DNA from: Siphonodentalium dalli
Lineage: Eukaryota; Mollusca; Scaphopoda; Gadilida; Siphonodentaliidae
Length of the DNA stretch: 64,000 bases
Direction of reading: 5' to 3'
NCBI GenBank assembly: GCA_032622095.1
Contig: CP136061.1
Span: 54,323,762-54,387,761, forward strand
The stretch's first letter is position 1; each line of letters opens with the position of its first letter. Made by a program: the position numbers and the translations under genes. Shown piece after piece: positions 11,220 to 22,255 of this stretch. The notes below the pieces were generated by a model. That model saw nothing but the letters and a program-made list of their open reading frames with translations. It had not been told where the DNA came from and made no database searches.

Positions 11220-11793
11220 TCACTCATCTACTCCTCCTCTCTCTAAACATTTTAGCAGACAACTTCCTGACGCTCCTCTCTTCGTCAAAACATTTGCTAT
11301 CTCTCTCTTACTCTCGACCCATTCTACTTTCGTAATTATCTTTCTCGCCATCATCTCTCTCAGTGAACTTATCTCTCTTCTCTGCCTCTTCTCAGTAACA
11401 TTCTTTGTGGAAAACAACGAAGAATACAAGTCCTTGTTATCAATTATACATGTAATTGGAATGGTTTTGTTTGATGAATCATATAATAATTCAGATATGA
11501 GAGTACTCACAACAACACCACAATCTACAGCCTCAACCATCGACAATGTCTCCGCAGCAATAGTACTCCTGACTACCCTCCTAATTCTTTTAGATTCCCA
11601 AGCCAAAGGACTCATTTTACCATCCCTACTAGCCAAAAAAATAATATAACCACCCTGACTGCCACCGTCCATGAGGTTACCGAAAGATGCGTCACTGTAA
11701 ACGACGAGTTCTGGATCACTCCCATGATTGTCAAATCAAACTTTCACATCCTCTGCCAGAACTCTTCTAATAATTTTGTTCACAGCTTTAAGG
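11220..11793 (-). pseudogene. copia Pol: RNase H domain
   Basis: VVYSDASFGN supplies the first catalytic Asp, and STIAAETLSMVEA the Glu. CIIDNKDLY and VEWVESKREIANVLTKRG complete the pattern of the copia RNase H domain. A TGA at about 11736 interrupts the frame just upstream. The stop at 11220 is probably the natural end of Pol. The enzyme degrades the RNA of the RNA-DNA hybrid during reverse transcription. Confidence 0.85.
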
Positions 11794-12444
11794 TCACTGA
11801 CTGCTGTTCTTCAACCTGGAAGCTACTTCACTAACATCGTAGGATATGTCTGGTCTTGTTTGGTTTGCTATCCATAGCAGTTGTCCGAGTTTTGATCTCA
11901 GTACTGATCTTTCTTCCTCTGATAATTTGGAAGCATTTTCCCTGTTCTTATCGATCCTTACCATCTTGAGGCTGGATGAATACTCTGTTTGACTTAGGGT
12001 TATGACATCCCTATCCTGTGATAAATCCAATCCCAAATACTTAAGACACTTGGTTTGTTCCTTTCCAATTTTGAACTTCTTTCGTAGATCAGCAATCACC
12101 TGTCTTTCAAATGCTTCATTTCCAGCCCACAGGAAATCATCGACATGGACAGCAGCTAAAACTCCAACAAGCCCCTTGTCTGTATGCCAGTAGAAAACCG
12201 CAGGATCAACAGAAGACATCTTCGCTCCACTTGAAAGTAACATTTTCCTGACCATTTCATACCACCTAAGAAATGCATCAGCTAAGCCGTATACGCATTT
12301 CTTCAACAGCCAAACAACATTCTTCTTTTTGGCTTCTCTTGGTGGTCTGGTGAAAACTTGTCTTTGAATATCGCTTCCCTGTAAAAATGCAGTTTTCACG
12401 TCAAGGCAGTTTATCTTCCATCCTTTGTGGTTGATGATTGACAA
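11794..12444 (-). CDS. copia Pol: reverse transcriptase core (open 216 codons)
   Basis: This frame contains the RT palm motifs of Ty1/copia: INCLDVKTAFLQGSD with the first Asp, WLLKKCVYGLADAFLRWY, and the catalytic box AAVHVDDFLWAG (HVDD in place of the usual YVDD). It is followed by KYLGLDLSQ and ANQTRPDISYDVSEVAS. The ATG is an internal Met and not a true start. A frameshift at about 11810 leads to the RNase H frame. Confidence 0.9.
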   Translation of the reverse strand: MSIINHKGWKINCLDVKTAFLQGSDIQRQVFTRPPREAKKKNVVWLLKKCVYGLADAFLRWYEMVRKMLLSSGAKMSSVDPAVFYWHTDKGLVGVLAAVHVDDFLWAGNEAFERQVIADLRKKFKIGKEQTKCLKYLGLDLSQDRDVITLSQTEYSSSLKMVRIDKNRENASKLSEEERSVLRSKLGQLLWIANQTRPDISYDVSEVASRLKNSSQ

Positions 12445-12546
12445 GATAGCTCTCAGGGACTGCTTATCGTGAATATTGGTGAATCTTTCCTAATTGAGCT
12501 TAGGTCATCCTCTTCAAAACCTCGAGCCACTAACCTTGCTTTTCTT

Positions 12547-13215
12547 TTAAACACCACATCCATTGTCTTTTACTGTGCAGACCCATCTAGTTGTCACACA
12601 TTTCTGTCCGCAATCTTCCATTTCTACATACACATTCTCTTTCTTCCAATTATCAAGCTCGTCTTTCTTTGCATCAGTGAAATCAATTTCAGCCATCAGT
12701 ATGCACTCCTCTTCTTCTTCTCTTGACTCCGTCTGAACGTCTAAAAGAGTTAAGTTTTCTACCTCACTTAGGTCAATGGAAATGCATTTTCCTTTCTTGC
12801 AATCTGGCTTTTCGAATTCCACATTGTACCAGCTTCTTGTTCCAGTCGACGCCTTCCCAGCTCTACCAAGAATCTTCACTATTTGATTGTCATTTTCACT
12901 TTCGAAACTGAACTCAACACGTTGATCCTTTCTCAGCTTATATCACTGGACAGAAGTTGCAGTACTGGCCTTCCCTTGATCACCATCCGATGCCTCACTG
13001 CTTTCGCTAGATGATTCATTATGCTGGTCACTGTGTTCACCACTAGAATCCTGAATATCATCACTATTCCCATCATCAGTTTCATTGTCTGTTGCATCAT
13101 GAGTAATAACAGTCTCCGAGTCATCATCAGAATCCCATGAGTCATTGTCCATCGCAGCAGTGGCTTTACCTAGTTTCACACTGGATTTCTGAACTGATGA
13201 ATTGTTAATATTTGG
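12547..13215 (-). pseudogene. copia Pol: acidic linker and start of RT
   Basis: This segment continues the integrase frame after the TAA at 13216. It passes an Asp/Ser-rich linker (residues such as DSWDSDDDSE), is interrupted by an in-frame TGA at 12943-12945, and then carries a chromatin-tether-like stretch (ILGRAGKASTGTRSWYNVEF). It ends in TTRWVCTVKDNG, the first RT block of copia elements. A frameshift near 12555 takes the frame to KARLVARGFEE, the next conserved block. Confidence 0.8.
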
Positions 13216-14920
13216 TTATGAATCTACACTAGAATCACTACTTTGAGAAGTCTTGTCCAACTGCTCGTCATTGCTAACTGGCATCTCTTTCATCAGGCGA
13301 CTCTCGTGGACTCTGACATAACTACCCCCATATCTAACACAAACTACAACGCCGTCTTTACCAATTACCCAACCAGGGCCTTTCCACTGGTTGTCCCTTT
13401 GAAAAAATACCTTATCGCCTGTTACATAACTATCTCCTGAGGGTCTGACCTGCTTCCTAATAGCTCTCCTTACTTTTTCAGAGGACTCTGCAGAAATGAA
13501 TGCTTTACAGCCCTCATAAATGCCTACTAGATGTCTAGCCATTGTTTCACTAACCGTACGACCCTCAAGAGCTGGCGGTCTATTGACGATGGCTGACGGT
13601 AAGTTGGGGTTTCTGCCAAAAACTATCTGAAATGGACTAAAACCATGAACATTAAGCAAACTGTTCTTGGCAAAAACTGCCCAGCTTATGGCCATTTCCC
13701 ATGAAATGTTAGAAGATTCTTTGATTTTGTTGAGAGTACTGGTAAGGGTAGCTTTATGCCTCTCAACCACTCCATTAGACCATGGGCTATATGCTGCTGT
13801 TGTTTTGACAGGAATGTTCAAGTTTTCCGCCATATCCATGAACACTGAGTTACAAAATTTACCACCATTGTCTGTGAAAACACCAGCAGGTACCCCATAT
13901 ACATTAACCCATATTTTCATGAATTTGTCAACAATTACATTTGGCTCCTTACTTCTCACAATAGCAGCAGCACTAAGCCTGCTAAATAAATCTATGACAT
14001 GCAAATAGTACAAATTCTTATCAATTTGGTGAAGATCAAGTGCCACGATTTGATTGAAATCATTTCCCATTGTGAAACCAACAGCCGGTTTGGGATTTGG
14101 TTTCTTATGTTTATAACACACTTGACACTTTGTACACACAACCTTGAGTAAGTCTTTTGCATCAGCATCTACTTCACCAGCACTTTGTAGTAATGCTAAC
14201 AGTTTTGTGCTTGAGGCATGCCCAAACTGTTTGTGAAGTTTTGTTAGAACAGGTATCTTTTCCTTCACTGTCGTGTCACTTTTCACAATTAAGCACACTT
14301 CCTCCGAGCAGTCATCTGACATGAATGAATTCTCATGTCCATCAATAGAAATACAGTAGTGTCCACTTGAAGTCAGATGTACTTCAACAGGCTGTCCAAA
14401 CATTGAAACTTTATCGTTGGCAAGATCCAGTATGGTATCTGCCTTTTTGAGAGAAGTTTTGCTTAATAGCAATGATATGTCACATGACACCACTTCAGTT
14501 TCAATGTGACAAGACACAGTCCCTATTTTGGCAGGAATTTTCACTCTCTCCGATGAAACAACAGCAGCTCCATCCCCAAACTTAAAAGAAGTTTTGCTCG
14601 GAACCGGAACAATTTTTCTCCTCAAGTCATCCTTTAGCGACTTTACGAACGAATCAAGCCATTTACGGCCACAAACAGTCTTTGTGCACGCAAGTGTCAA
14701 TGATTGCTGAATTTTCAGCTTCTGCAAGGAATACTTCTTGTGGAGTTGGTTCATTCTCCGAAAGATAGAGTGTAATATGAACGGTTTCATCATTTTCTCC
14801 ATCATCTTCCGTAAGAAACGTTGCTGATCGTTTGTGGTGACAATTCTTTGCCCAATGAAACTTTGAGTCACAAATTCGACAGCGGGATACAACACCACTA
14901 TATGATGGGTTGAGTTTCGG
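13216..14920 (-). pseudogene. copia Pol: zinc knuckle, protease, integrase
   Basis: After the knuckle, the Gag frame reads to the protease motif IIDT. The rest of the motif (CTKTV) continues in another frame, so one base is missing at about 14697, in the protease active site. From there to 13216 the frame is open. It contains the integrase His/Cys domain (HKQFGHASS, then CTKCQVC) and the D,D,E core: ALDLHQID, FTDNGGKFCN and WSNGVVERHKAT. GNDFNQ precedes the core. The frame stops at TAA 13216-13218 but continues in frame after it. Integrase joins the cDNA to chromosomal DNA. Confidence 0.9.
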
Positions 14921-15589
14921 TCAACTTCCACGACCAGCACCAAATGCAGGGCGTCCACGATCCCATGAACCCGCTCTTCTGAAATTCTTTCCACTGACAT
15001 TCCTGTCTGATATGAATGCTGATTCCTGTTTTACGCATGAAATCGAATCCGAATGCTTTGTTGCCCGTGAACTGAAAATACGATTTAAAGCAGACTTCAT
15101 GGTATCGAATTTCAAGTCACCACATGCAGTGAGAGCTAGCTGTCTATATGTCTGAGACAACCCAGCGTTATCCAGAATCTTGAATGCCAATACCGCATCT
15201 GGTAATTTCATCTCATGTCTTCTAGCTTTGTTGTAACATTGTTCAAAACCAATTATGTAATTTTCCATGGTCATGTCCTCAGTTTTCTTGAACGACTCGA
15301 ACTCACTATATGCCTGGTATGCTTTATCAACTTTATTTAATTCGTAAAGTTTGTCAAGTTCATCGATCAATACTTTAACACCATTGTCGATATTCAGTGC
15401 TGTCGCATCTATAGTCAGGGCAACCTCCCTCGGCTTTCCTTCCAGACTCGAAGCCAAAGCAACAGCTCTCTTTTTCGTCTCCAAGTTTATAACGATTTCC
15501 CACATCGCGACTTCCCTTTTCCACTGATCATAATCTGTATTTTGGCCCAGACTTGGTGGGTTTCTATATGAAGGATTACTTGTAGCCAT
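14921..15589 (-). CDS. copia Gag, N-terminal part
   Basis: The 222-codon frame starts at the ATG 33 bases inside the 5' LTR. It contains WKREVAMWEIVI near residue 24 and a middle region with SFKKTEDMTMENYIIGFEQ, matching the copia Gag capsid domain (UBN2-like). It ends at a TGA at 14921. The same frame continues open beyond this stop and contains the CCHC zinc knuckle at about 14865-14906 (CRICDSKFHWAKNC: C-x2-C-x4-H-x4-C). The stop is therefore a nonsense mutation or, less likely, a read-through site rather than the natural end of Gag. Confidence 0.9.
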   Translation of the reverse strand: MATSNPSYRNPPSLGQNTDYDQWKREVAMWEIVINLETKKRAVALASSLEGKPREVALTIDATALNIDNGVKVLIDELDKLYELNKVDKAYQAYSEFESFKKTEDMTMENYIIGFEQCYNKARRHEMKLPDAVLAFKILDNAGLSQTYRQLALTACGDLKFDTMKSALNRIFSSRATKHSDSISCVKQESAFISDRNVSGKNFRRAGSWDRGRPAFGAGRGS

Positions 15590-15609
15590 CTTGTGCCTAG
15601 GTTCGATCG

Positions 15610-15620
15610 CTCTGCTACCA
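15610..15620 (-). promoter_or_regulatory. copia primer binding site (initiator Met tRNA)
   Basis: On the minus strand, one base inside the 5' LTR, the sequence is TGGTAGCAGAG. This is complementary to the 3' end of metazoan initiator methionine tRNA (…CTCTGCTACCA), the usual primer of Ty1/copia elements. Confidence 0.85.
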
Positions 15621-15621
15621 A

Positions 15622-15759
15622 TGTTGAATGCGGTTACTTAGGTCACTCAGGTAAACACAACGGACAGAACTTCTATATAGCTAGTTTATTCCAAAACCCA
15701 CCAAGCATACATTCTGAAACATAATAAAATACATGTTAACAATAAAACACATGTTAACA
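15622..15759 (-). repeat. copia 5' LTR
   Basis: 138 bp, 137 of 138 positions identical to the LTR at 9900-10037. It would carry the promoter for the minus-strand transcript. The flanking CAAC at 15760 matches the four bases before 9900. Confidence 0.95.
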
Positions 15760-15763
15760 CAAC

Positions 15764-16397
15764 TGCCACCGTAATGGGGATTGAAGGGTTAATCGCGTGA
15801 TAATTAATGAGCGTTTGTCTGAGGCGTCGCTATTAAAGAGTGTTTATCTACTTTAGTGAAAATATATACGGCATTTGACCGTCTCGGAAACTGGGGAGAT
15901 ATCGAGACGAAATTTCGTACTTAGGGGTTCCAAGGGACGGGGGAGATGACCGCAAATGACCTTGGGTGATATTTCGGGCATCAGTGGTGGCAGCGACTGT
16001 GAAATTTGTTATGTATGGTCAACTCGGGACGGGGAATATTTTTTTCGGGTTATATGATAGCATGCTGTCGGCGTACCTGTACGGGGTTACCTTGATAAAC
16101 ACAAATTAATGGATCGACCAAAGCCATGGGACAATGCCGCCAGTGGCGGGCTAATCTGCTAGTAACTTTATATTATATAATGTCATTTGTATTGTGATAC
16201 AGGGAATCAAGTAATTCTGAAGAGGGACATGTGCAATGGAGCCAAATCTGCAATTTTATTTCAAGTTTCAAGTTTACGTGTCTATATAATATAGGTATTT
16301 GTCTCATCTAACTGCATGTTAGTTATAAATGAACTCATCTCCAGATATAAACAAGTTGGGTCTCATAATTCAGTTGATAAATCATTTCAGAACACTA
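15764..16397. other. Intergenic DNA, no feature seen
   Basis: This stretch between the copia element and the next repeat-built element shows no coding potential, repeat or RNA gene that I can support. Confidence 0.4.
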
Positions 16398-16404
16398 ATC
16401 TAGT

Positions 16405-17165
16405 TTGTGTGCGAGTCACTTGATACCCAAACCAAATGATACCCACCGAAAAAAGTCAAATGATACCTTAAATTTTAAGTCAAATGATACCATCATTTTG
16501 AGTCAAATGATATCTTCCCCGAGTCAAATGATACCTTTTCAAAATAAGGTATTAAATATGTTGTCTTTTATGAAATTAAAGTATCCTCTTATGTATGAAG
16601 GAACTAATTTTCATATTTTGGAATCAGTATATATCATTTGACTCGAGGATTATTTGATTCCACAATTATTTGACAAAAAATAAGTAGGCTTAATATTATA
16701 TTTACGATTTGTTTTCATTTTGGCATATTCTTCCGACTTTTCATATCTTATATTGTGATAATGCCTGTGATAATAAATTACAAGAATCATTCTGGAAATT
16801 TCCTTTTACAAAATGTCTTCAACTTAATTCACAAAGGTGTTTATATAAATAATGTAGCTTGTTTTAAATATACATTTTGGAGACAAACTGTGTCTAAATC
16901 AACATTATGTCTTCTGCGACAGCCGGGACAAACTGTGAGTAACAATTTTTCGTTTGCAAAGTGATAACCTATTGGTCAAATGGTACCCAAAATTCACTGG
17001 GTCATTTGATGCAGGTCTTATTGAGATCAAATGTATATCTAAATCAATGTTTTTGATAAAAGGTATCATTTTACTCAAAAAGATATCATCTTGGGTATCA
17101 TTTGACCAATTAGGGTATCACTTTGTATGGTATCATTTGACTCAGGTATCATTTGACTGTAAGCC
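16405..17165. mobile_element. Element with ends built from a 13-mer array (GTCAAATGATACC)
   Basis: The left end carries about six copies of GTCAAATGATACC or close variants (16411-16533). The right end carries about six in inverted orientation (GGTATCATTTGAC, 16975-17157). ATCTAGT flanks both sides (16398-16404 and 17166-17172), close to the 8-bp TSD expected of hAT elements. The middle has no recognisable protein. It is called a non-autonomous DNA element by architecture; its family is unknown to me. Confidence 0.65.
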
Positions 17166-17172
17166 ATCTAGT

Positions 17173-19010
17173 ATATCATGATATGTATTGCATCATTGAC
17201 CATGTATCGTGTCGTATCATGACCAAGTGTATTGTTACAGCCCTATACCTTGTATATGGAGATATATCTGCTTATAGTGCTTTGTTTGTCAACTTTTGGC
17301 ACTGAGATAGAGATGTGATATAAATGCCATATATATCAAATAAATTTATGTTAATATATTGTCTCAGTATACTGAAGATTGGGAATAACAATCTACATTA
17401 GAATTATGTTCCGATAAAAAGCCACGGTTTCCACTGATCAAATTATTATTTTTGCCTATTTTTGTTACCCTTTCTGAATTTATTTGGATATTTACAAACA
17501 GTTTGGGCAAATCTAAAAAAACAAAATTATACATCATTGAGAAAACTAGTTAACATCTAGGCTCCTGTGAGAATTCGTTTCCATGTGACATCATTGATAC
17601 GATTGATAGAAAATTGATCATGAAGATTTGATAAATTTTCAAACCCTCTCGATCGCACCGGGAGACTCATGCAACTGCCTGATATATAAACAAAAAAGAC
17701 CTTAAAACATTTATCTCATTTTAATAACAGAATAGAGATAACCGCATAATAAATGTATTATGTCATTAGGGTAAATGCCATTATGAACTCCTCGACCATT
17801 CATCAATCTTATTCAGATTGTTTGGTTTTGGCAATCCGCTATGGCAACCCATTACCTTGCAGCCTTGGCCCAGTTTGCTTCGGCATTGCTGATTACTTTA
17901 GCCAATTATGATGTCTGACCATCAACCTTTGGCATTTTACCTGCACTGCATGAGCAGATTTATATTTCCAACAGTTGTGTCACCAGCCGATTGTCATCCT
18001 TCCTTGAAATAAAGTCCTCCGTTTCCTCATTAAACATCTTGAAACATAATGCAACTGACACATTTAAATGTAACTGACACCCATAGTCGCAATTGCAATG
18101 ATTATTCCAAGTGAATGAATTCGACAATTGCCATAGCTGGAAATTGAATTAATTTGCACCATAGTGCCACTTGCACCGCAGAATACTGCATGCTAAACAT
18201 CGTGATCTCAGCACTATAATTCCTCTATAAAGTATTCACAGTAAAAATGTACCTTCTTCTGGTCCGATTTCAATTATCCATTCAATTTTCCAGTATATAA
18301 TCAGCCAAAATATGACCGTGTAAGCCGGGCCATGATGAATTGATAAACATATGGCTCAATTTAACTGGATTTCGCATCGCAATTTGCGATGTAATTCCCA
18401 ATCTCTTCTAACCAATTTACAATGAAAAAACAAGTATTGGTAGGGAATGCTATACTATAAATCCACCCATGCTGCATAATGCTATACAAATTAAAAAAAT
18501 TTAATCAACCCCTGAATTAAATGTATATTTCTATAATTGCCAGCGATGAGAAATTTTGTTTAATGCCGCCGAACTTTCGATTACGTGGTTCGATTCGATG
18601 TGAAATCTCCTCACCCCACCCTATACTTAATTCGAGGTTCGATTCAATGAAAAAATTGTGATTCACAGGAGCCTACTAAAATCAGAATAACAGATACCGC
18701 GGTAATATAGAATAAAAAAATAAAAAGAAAGTGAAGCCATTTACGAAAAAAACTGCCCATTGGCCAATCTGAACACCGACAGTGCGAACATTCCAACGAG
18801 CAAATTCCAGAACATTTACACAAGCAATAATAGCCAAGTTCATGTTTAGACTGAGAGCACAGTTTATTTAATTGAGTGAATTCCGGTTATTAGTACAACC
18901 AAATATTGAACAAAGGTGGCACAACACAAGGTTTGTTATCTTCTTGCTCATCGTAAAATTGATCTGTCTGGTTACTCTCTCAGTGATTTCATATTAACAA
19001 TCGCAGCAAA
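17173..19010. other. Intergenic DNA, no feature seen
   Basis: The sequence is AT-rich with only short chance frames. No repeat, RNA gene or domain was recognised in these 1.8 kb. Confidence 0.4.
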
Positions 19011-19414
19011 CAGTGTGTCTGTCATTTGCAGAATGAGGTCCCCAGAGGGTGAATTTAGTGACGCTATCCCACAGTGGGCTAGCATCACTAAATTCACCCT
19101 CTGGTAGCCTCATTCAGCTTAGGCCTCAACTATTATCGGAGACCAAGGATAAGATTGAATTTACCCAGTTGAAGTTGGTGATGTTCACTCATTAGTCAAT
19201 TTATCTTCTGCAAATTAGGGGATGTAGAAACTTCACAGAAAGGAAAAAGTAACTAAAAACAATGTTAATTTGAGATTATAGATGCTTCCAAGAAGATGAG
19301 GCCTAAGCAGAATGACGTCCCCAGAGGGTGAATTTGGTGATGTTAGCCTGCTGTGCAGGATAGCATCACTAAATTCACCCTCTGTGGACCTCATTCTGCA
19401 AATGACAGACACTA
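19011..19414. mobile_element. Double-palindrome MITE, copy 2
   Basis: Same family as 1551-1969. Both ends begin with GTGTGTCTGTCATTTGCAGA or its complement, each end is a palindrome of about 110 bp, and the spacer is inverted relative to copy 1. A short frame at 18916-19107 runs into it and is not a gene. Both copies are followed on the right by CTATTTGCAGG, so the true ends may extend a few bases further. Confidence 0.75.
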
Positions 19415-20550
19415 TTTGCAGGATTGCATATTCTCACAGTTTCGTTGGAACCTGTCCAGCTTGGTTTGCTTGATATGTCATCAGCCCTGGGGACTAATTG
19501 GAAGTATAAAGACATGATATTTAATATGGTCACATTGCATGTTCTTTATTAAGTTTCTAGCTATAGGGATATATAATCAACAGACTCCTGCAGACATCTA
19601 ACTAAATATAAAAAAAATTATTTAACCAAACTGTTATTACAATCTCAGTGAAAATTTTAGTTCTATACCAATGGAATCAATTATTAGAGAGTGAACTCGC
19701 TGAAATGTCATTGGATATTTGGCACAACTTTACAAATTTCATGAATATTTAAAACCACATTGTGGTTTGCTGTCCAAAATACACCTAATAATATTCGCTT
19801 TTGAATTTTTCACCGTATTGCAATAGGTAGATAAATACTAGGACTACCTTTCTAAGTCACATTGAAGTGATAATAAATACAACCTCGAACATATAAAGAA
19901 TCGGACCCCGAGCAAAAACTGTGTCATTTGTATTCATTGGCATACTGGAATTGGAAACATAAATGCGTGACTGTCTGGACAAGGTATGCTTAACACTGGT
20001 AGAGTGTAGCATTCAACTAAGATGATCGAAAATACAAATCACATCGACTGTACCATTTCAGAGAACACAACATTTGAATTACGCACAAATGTAATTATTA
20101 CTACTTTATTATGGGACAAATTATTTGGCATAAACATTATGGCAATGATTCCACCAACAATAGTCACTGCATGTGATTTGTTTATAATATTGGTGCTGTT
20201 TTTTGCCAAATTTGGTATCAAATTTACAAAAATGACTGATTTTGGCATGATTTGTTATTCCGTTCTGAACAGCTCTGCGAGGTGTTTTACATCACTTAAA
20301 AAAACTTCACGCCCTCCTTTCTCTTCATTTTAATCATCAAAACTATGTTAAACCATAAACGTCTCAAGAGTGACGACGACTCTAGATTTTCTTCCCATGG
20401 TCTACAGTTGCAATATGTTTATTCGACCGATGAAAAAATTGAACTGGCACAAACAATACGATCTCAAATTTATCGGAAAACAAAAATCGTATTTTCAGTG
20501 CTATAATTTATGACATGTTTTATATATATATCCTCTCTATGATATATTAA

Positions 20551-21731
20551 CCCTTTGAACCTGTAACAACGATATTTAGGTGCAAACGAACCGTGACTAT
20601 ATCCCGTAACACCGATATTTCAGTGCAGCCATGACATGAGTCAGTAGCAAATTTATATATAGTATAATGAGCGTCAGACCCACTGATTTAATTTAAATGG
20701 CCCCAACATATGTCAGCAGCACCCATGGTCCGTATGGAATGGTTGGCCACTAGTATCGGGTAGAAATATATGCGTATATTAATCAGTGTTCTGCTACAGA
20801 TGGGGAAGGGTCTATCGCATATCAAGTTGATTTATTCGCGCATGCACAGACCAGCGCAATCACAAATAAATGGTTTATAACGTACTTATACACGACATAT
20901 CCACTAATATATATATTTAAATGGGCCTATTGAAGTCAGCGCTGGCAAAGGTGTGTATATAGATTGGCTGCCCGCTAGAAACGGTTAGGAAAATATGCGC
21001 ATGCGCGCAGGCTATAATTCATTTTAAAAATGCGTTTAAGTGAAATGTGGCGCTATATAATTATGGCATATAGTTGCATGTTTCACATGTCAGTACAGTA
21101 GCCACAATCTAGACAGCTTACTTGTTCCCTAGTTTCCTAGTAACCGTTTGTAAGGAGAGATCGGGTGGCAAAGTCTCCCGATCTTACAATGATCAGTGGT
21201 CCATGCATAGCATGCCTGCACAGTTTCAGGTAGGTGTCCCCTTTGAACATAACCAACACCATGCGACTAGACACTGTCTAAATTAAGGCAAAACATACCA
21301 CTGAATGGTTAGTGCAATGATGTCATTCGATCATTTGTGGTATTTGCTTAACAGCCGTTGCTACCCTTAAATGGGATATTTGGTTCACTATTCAGGTCGG
21401 GTATATCTCAAATTTCACGTTAGGGTATTACCTGCATCAATAAACGCAATCACTGGGGTTGAATTACGACGCTATAAGCTACATGTATATTTACATTTTC
21501 CAGTCAATTCCGGGTAGTTGCCTAGCAACCGTTACCAAGGAGTTGCCACGAGGCAAAGTCTCGCGATCTTATGATGATCCACGGGGGGACAAACCTGTAA
21601 AGTTTCAGACCTGTTTCACAATTCGAACATAATCAACACCATGCGACTAGATACTATCTAATTTAAGCGGAAATACCACTGGGGCCCCGGGTCAGGGTGT
21701 CGATCACTGTGGGGCGTCAGAGTTCAAAGGG
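20551..21731. mobile_element. piggyBac-like non-autonomous element
   Basis: The ends are CCCTTTGAAC and GTTCAAAGGG, directly flanked by TTAA on both sides (20547-20550 and 21732-21735). CCC ends with a TTAA target are characteristic of piggyBac. Related array units nearby have an uninterrupted GATATATTAAA at this place, which supports the insertion. Inside, a block of about 190 bp is repeated (21110-21305 and 21500-21680), each with a CCTAGTAACCGTT-like box and CACCATGCGACTAGA. There is no transposase. Confidence 0.8.
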
Positions 21732-21820
21732 TTAAATTACTTTCAGAGGATCGGCAGCTTGGTCTGATTGCTGTTCAAGAAGCCCTCAGGACATGGAATG
21801 TATAATGACATGAAATTTAA

Positions 21821-22255
21821 AGGTACTCAATCTGATTCGATGGTCCCCATATCATCAGATTCCAACAACAACAATTTTTTTTAAATGCCGCTTAAGTTAT
21901 CAGATTTGATTAATTGCCCCAAAATAATGCTAACCAATCAACTATAGTATAAAATAGCCCAAAACCTGTTATTTATCAACATTTTGTTCCACGAAATTTG
22001 CCGGTTTGTCAAATAGCTGACACAAAAAAAGCCACTTGATTTTAGAGTTATCCATCTTTATCCGCAATTTGGTCTTCTCGTCGACTTTTACTGGGCCACT
22101 AAATATTCCAGGTGGTGTAAAATATTAGATTTAAAAAATCGATATCTGATCACTCTGAGCTTTGATGGGTGGATTCCTCGACTCGAATCAAATATTTTTT
22201 ACCCCCGAGGCCAAATAAATCGTAATTGAGGGGCGCTTAATTGGATTGAGTACCT
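21821..22255. mobile_element. TTAA-flanked MITE with AGGTACTCAATC ends
   Basis: The inverted ends AGGTACTCAATC and GATTGAGTACCT are flanked by TTAA (21817-21820 and 22256-22259). A sister array unit at about 22945 has the uninterrupted GATTTAATATGCT, which matches the flanks once the element and one TTAA are removed. The ends do not start with CC, so Kolobok is as likely as piggyBac. Confidence 0.75.

Larger units (their letters stand above)
9900..15759 (-). mobile_element. Ty1/copia LTR retrotransposon
   Basis: Two 138-bp direct repeats (9900-10037 and 15622-15759), each TG...CA, bound the element and differ at one visible position. CAAC flanks both sides (9896-9899 and 15760-15763), so the target duplication is at least 4 bp. 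Gag, CCHC knuckle, protease, integrase, RT and RNase H follow in that order on the minus strand, which is the Ty1/copia order (integrase before RT). A hAT-like MITE is inserted at 10046-11125. The coding region carries several stops and frameshifts despite near-identical LTRs. Confidence 0.95.
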
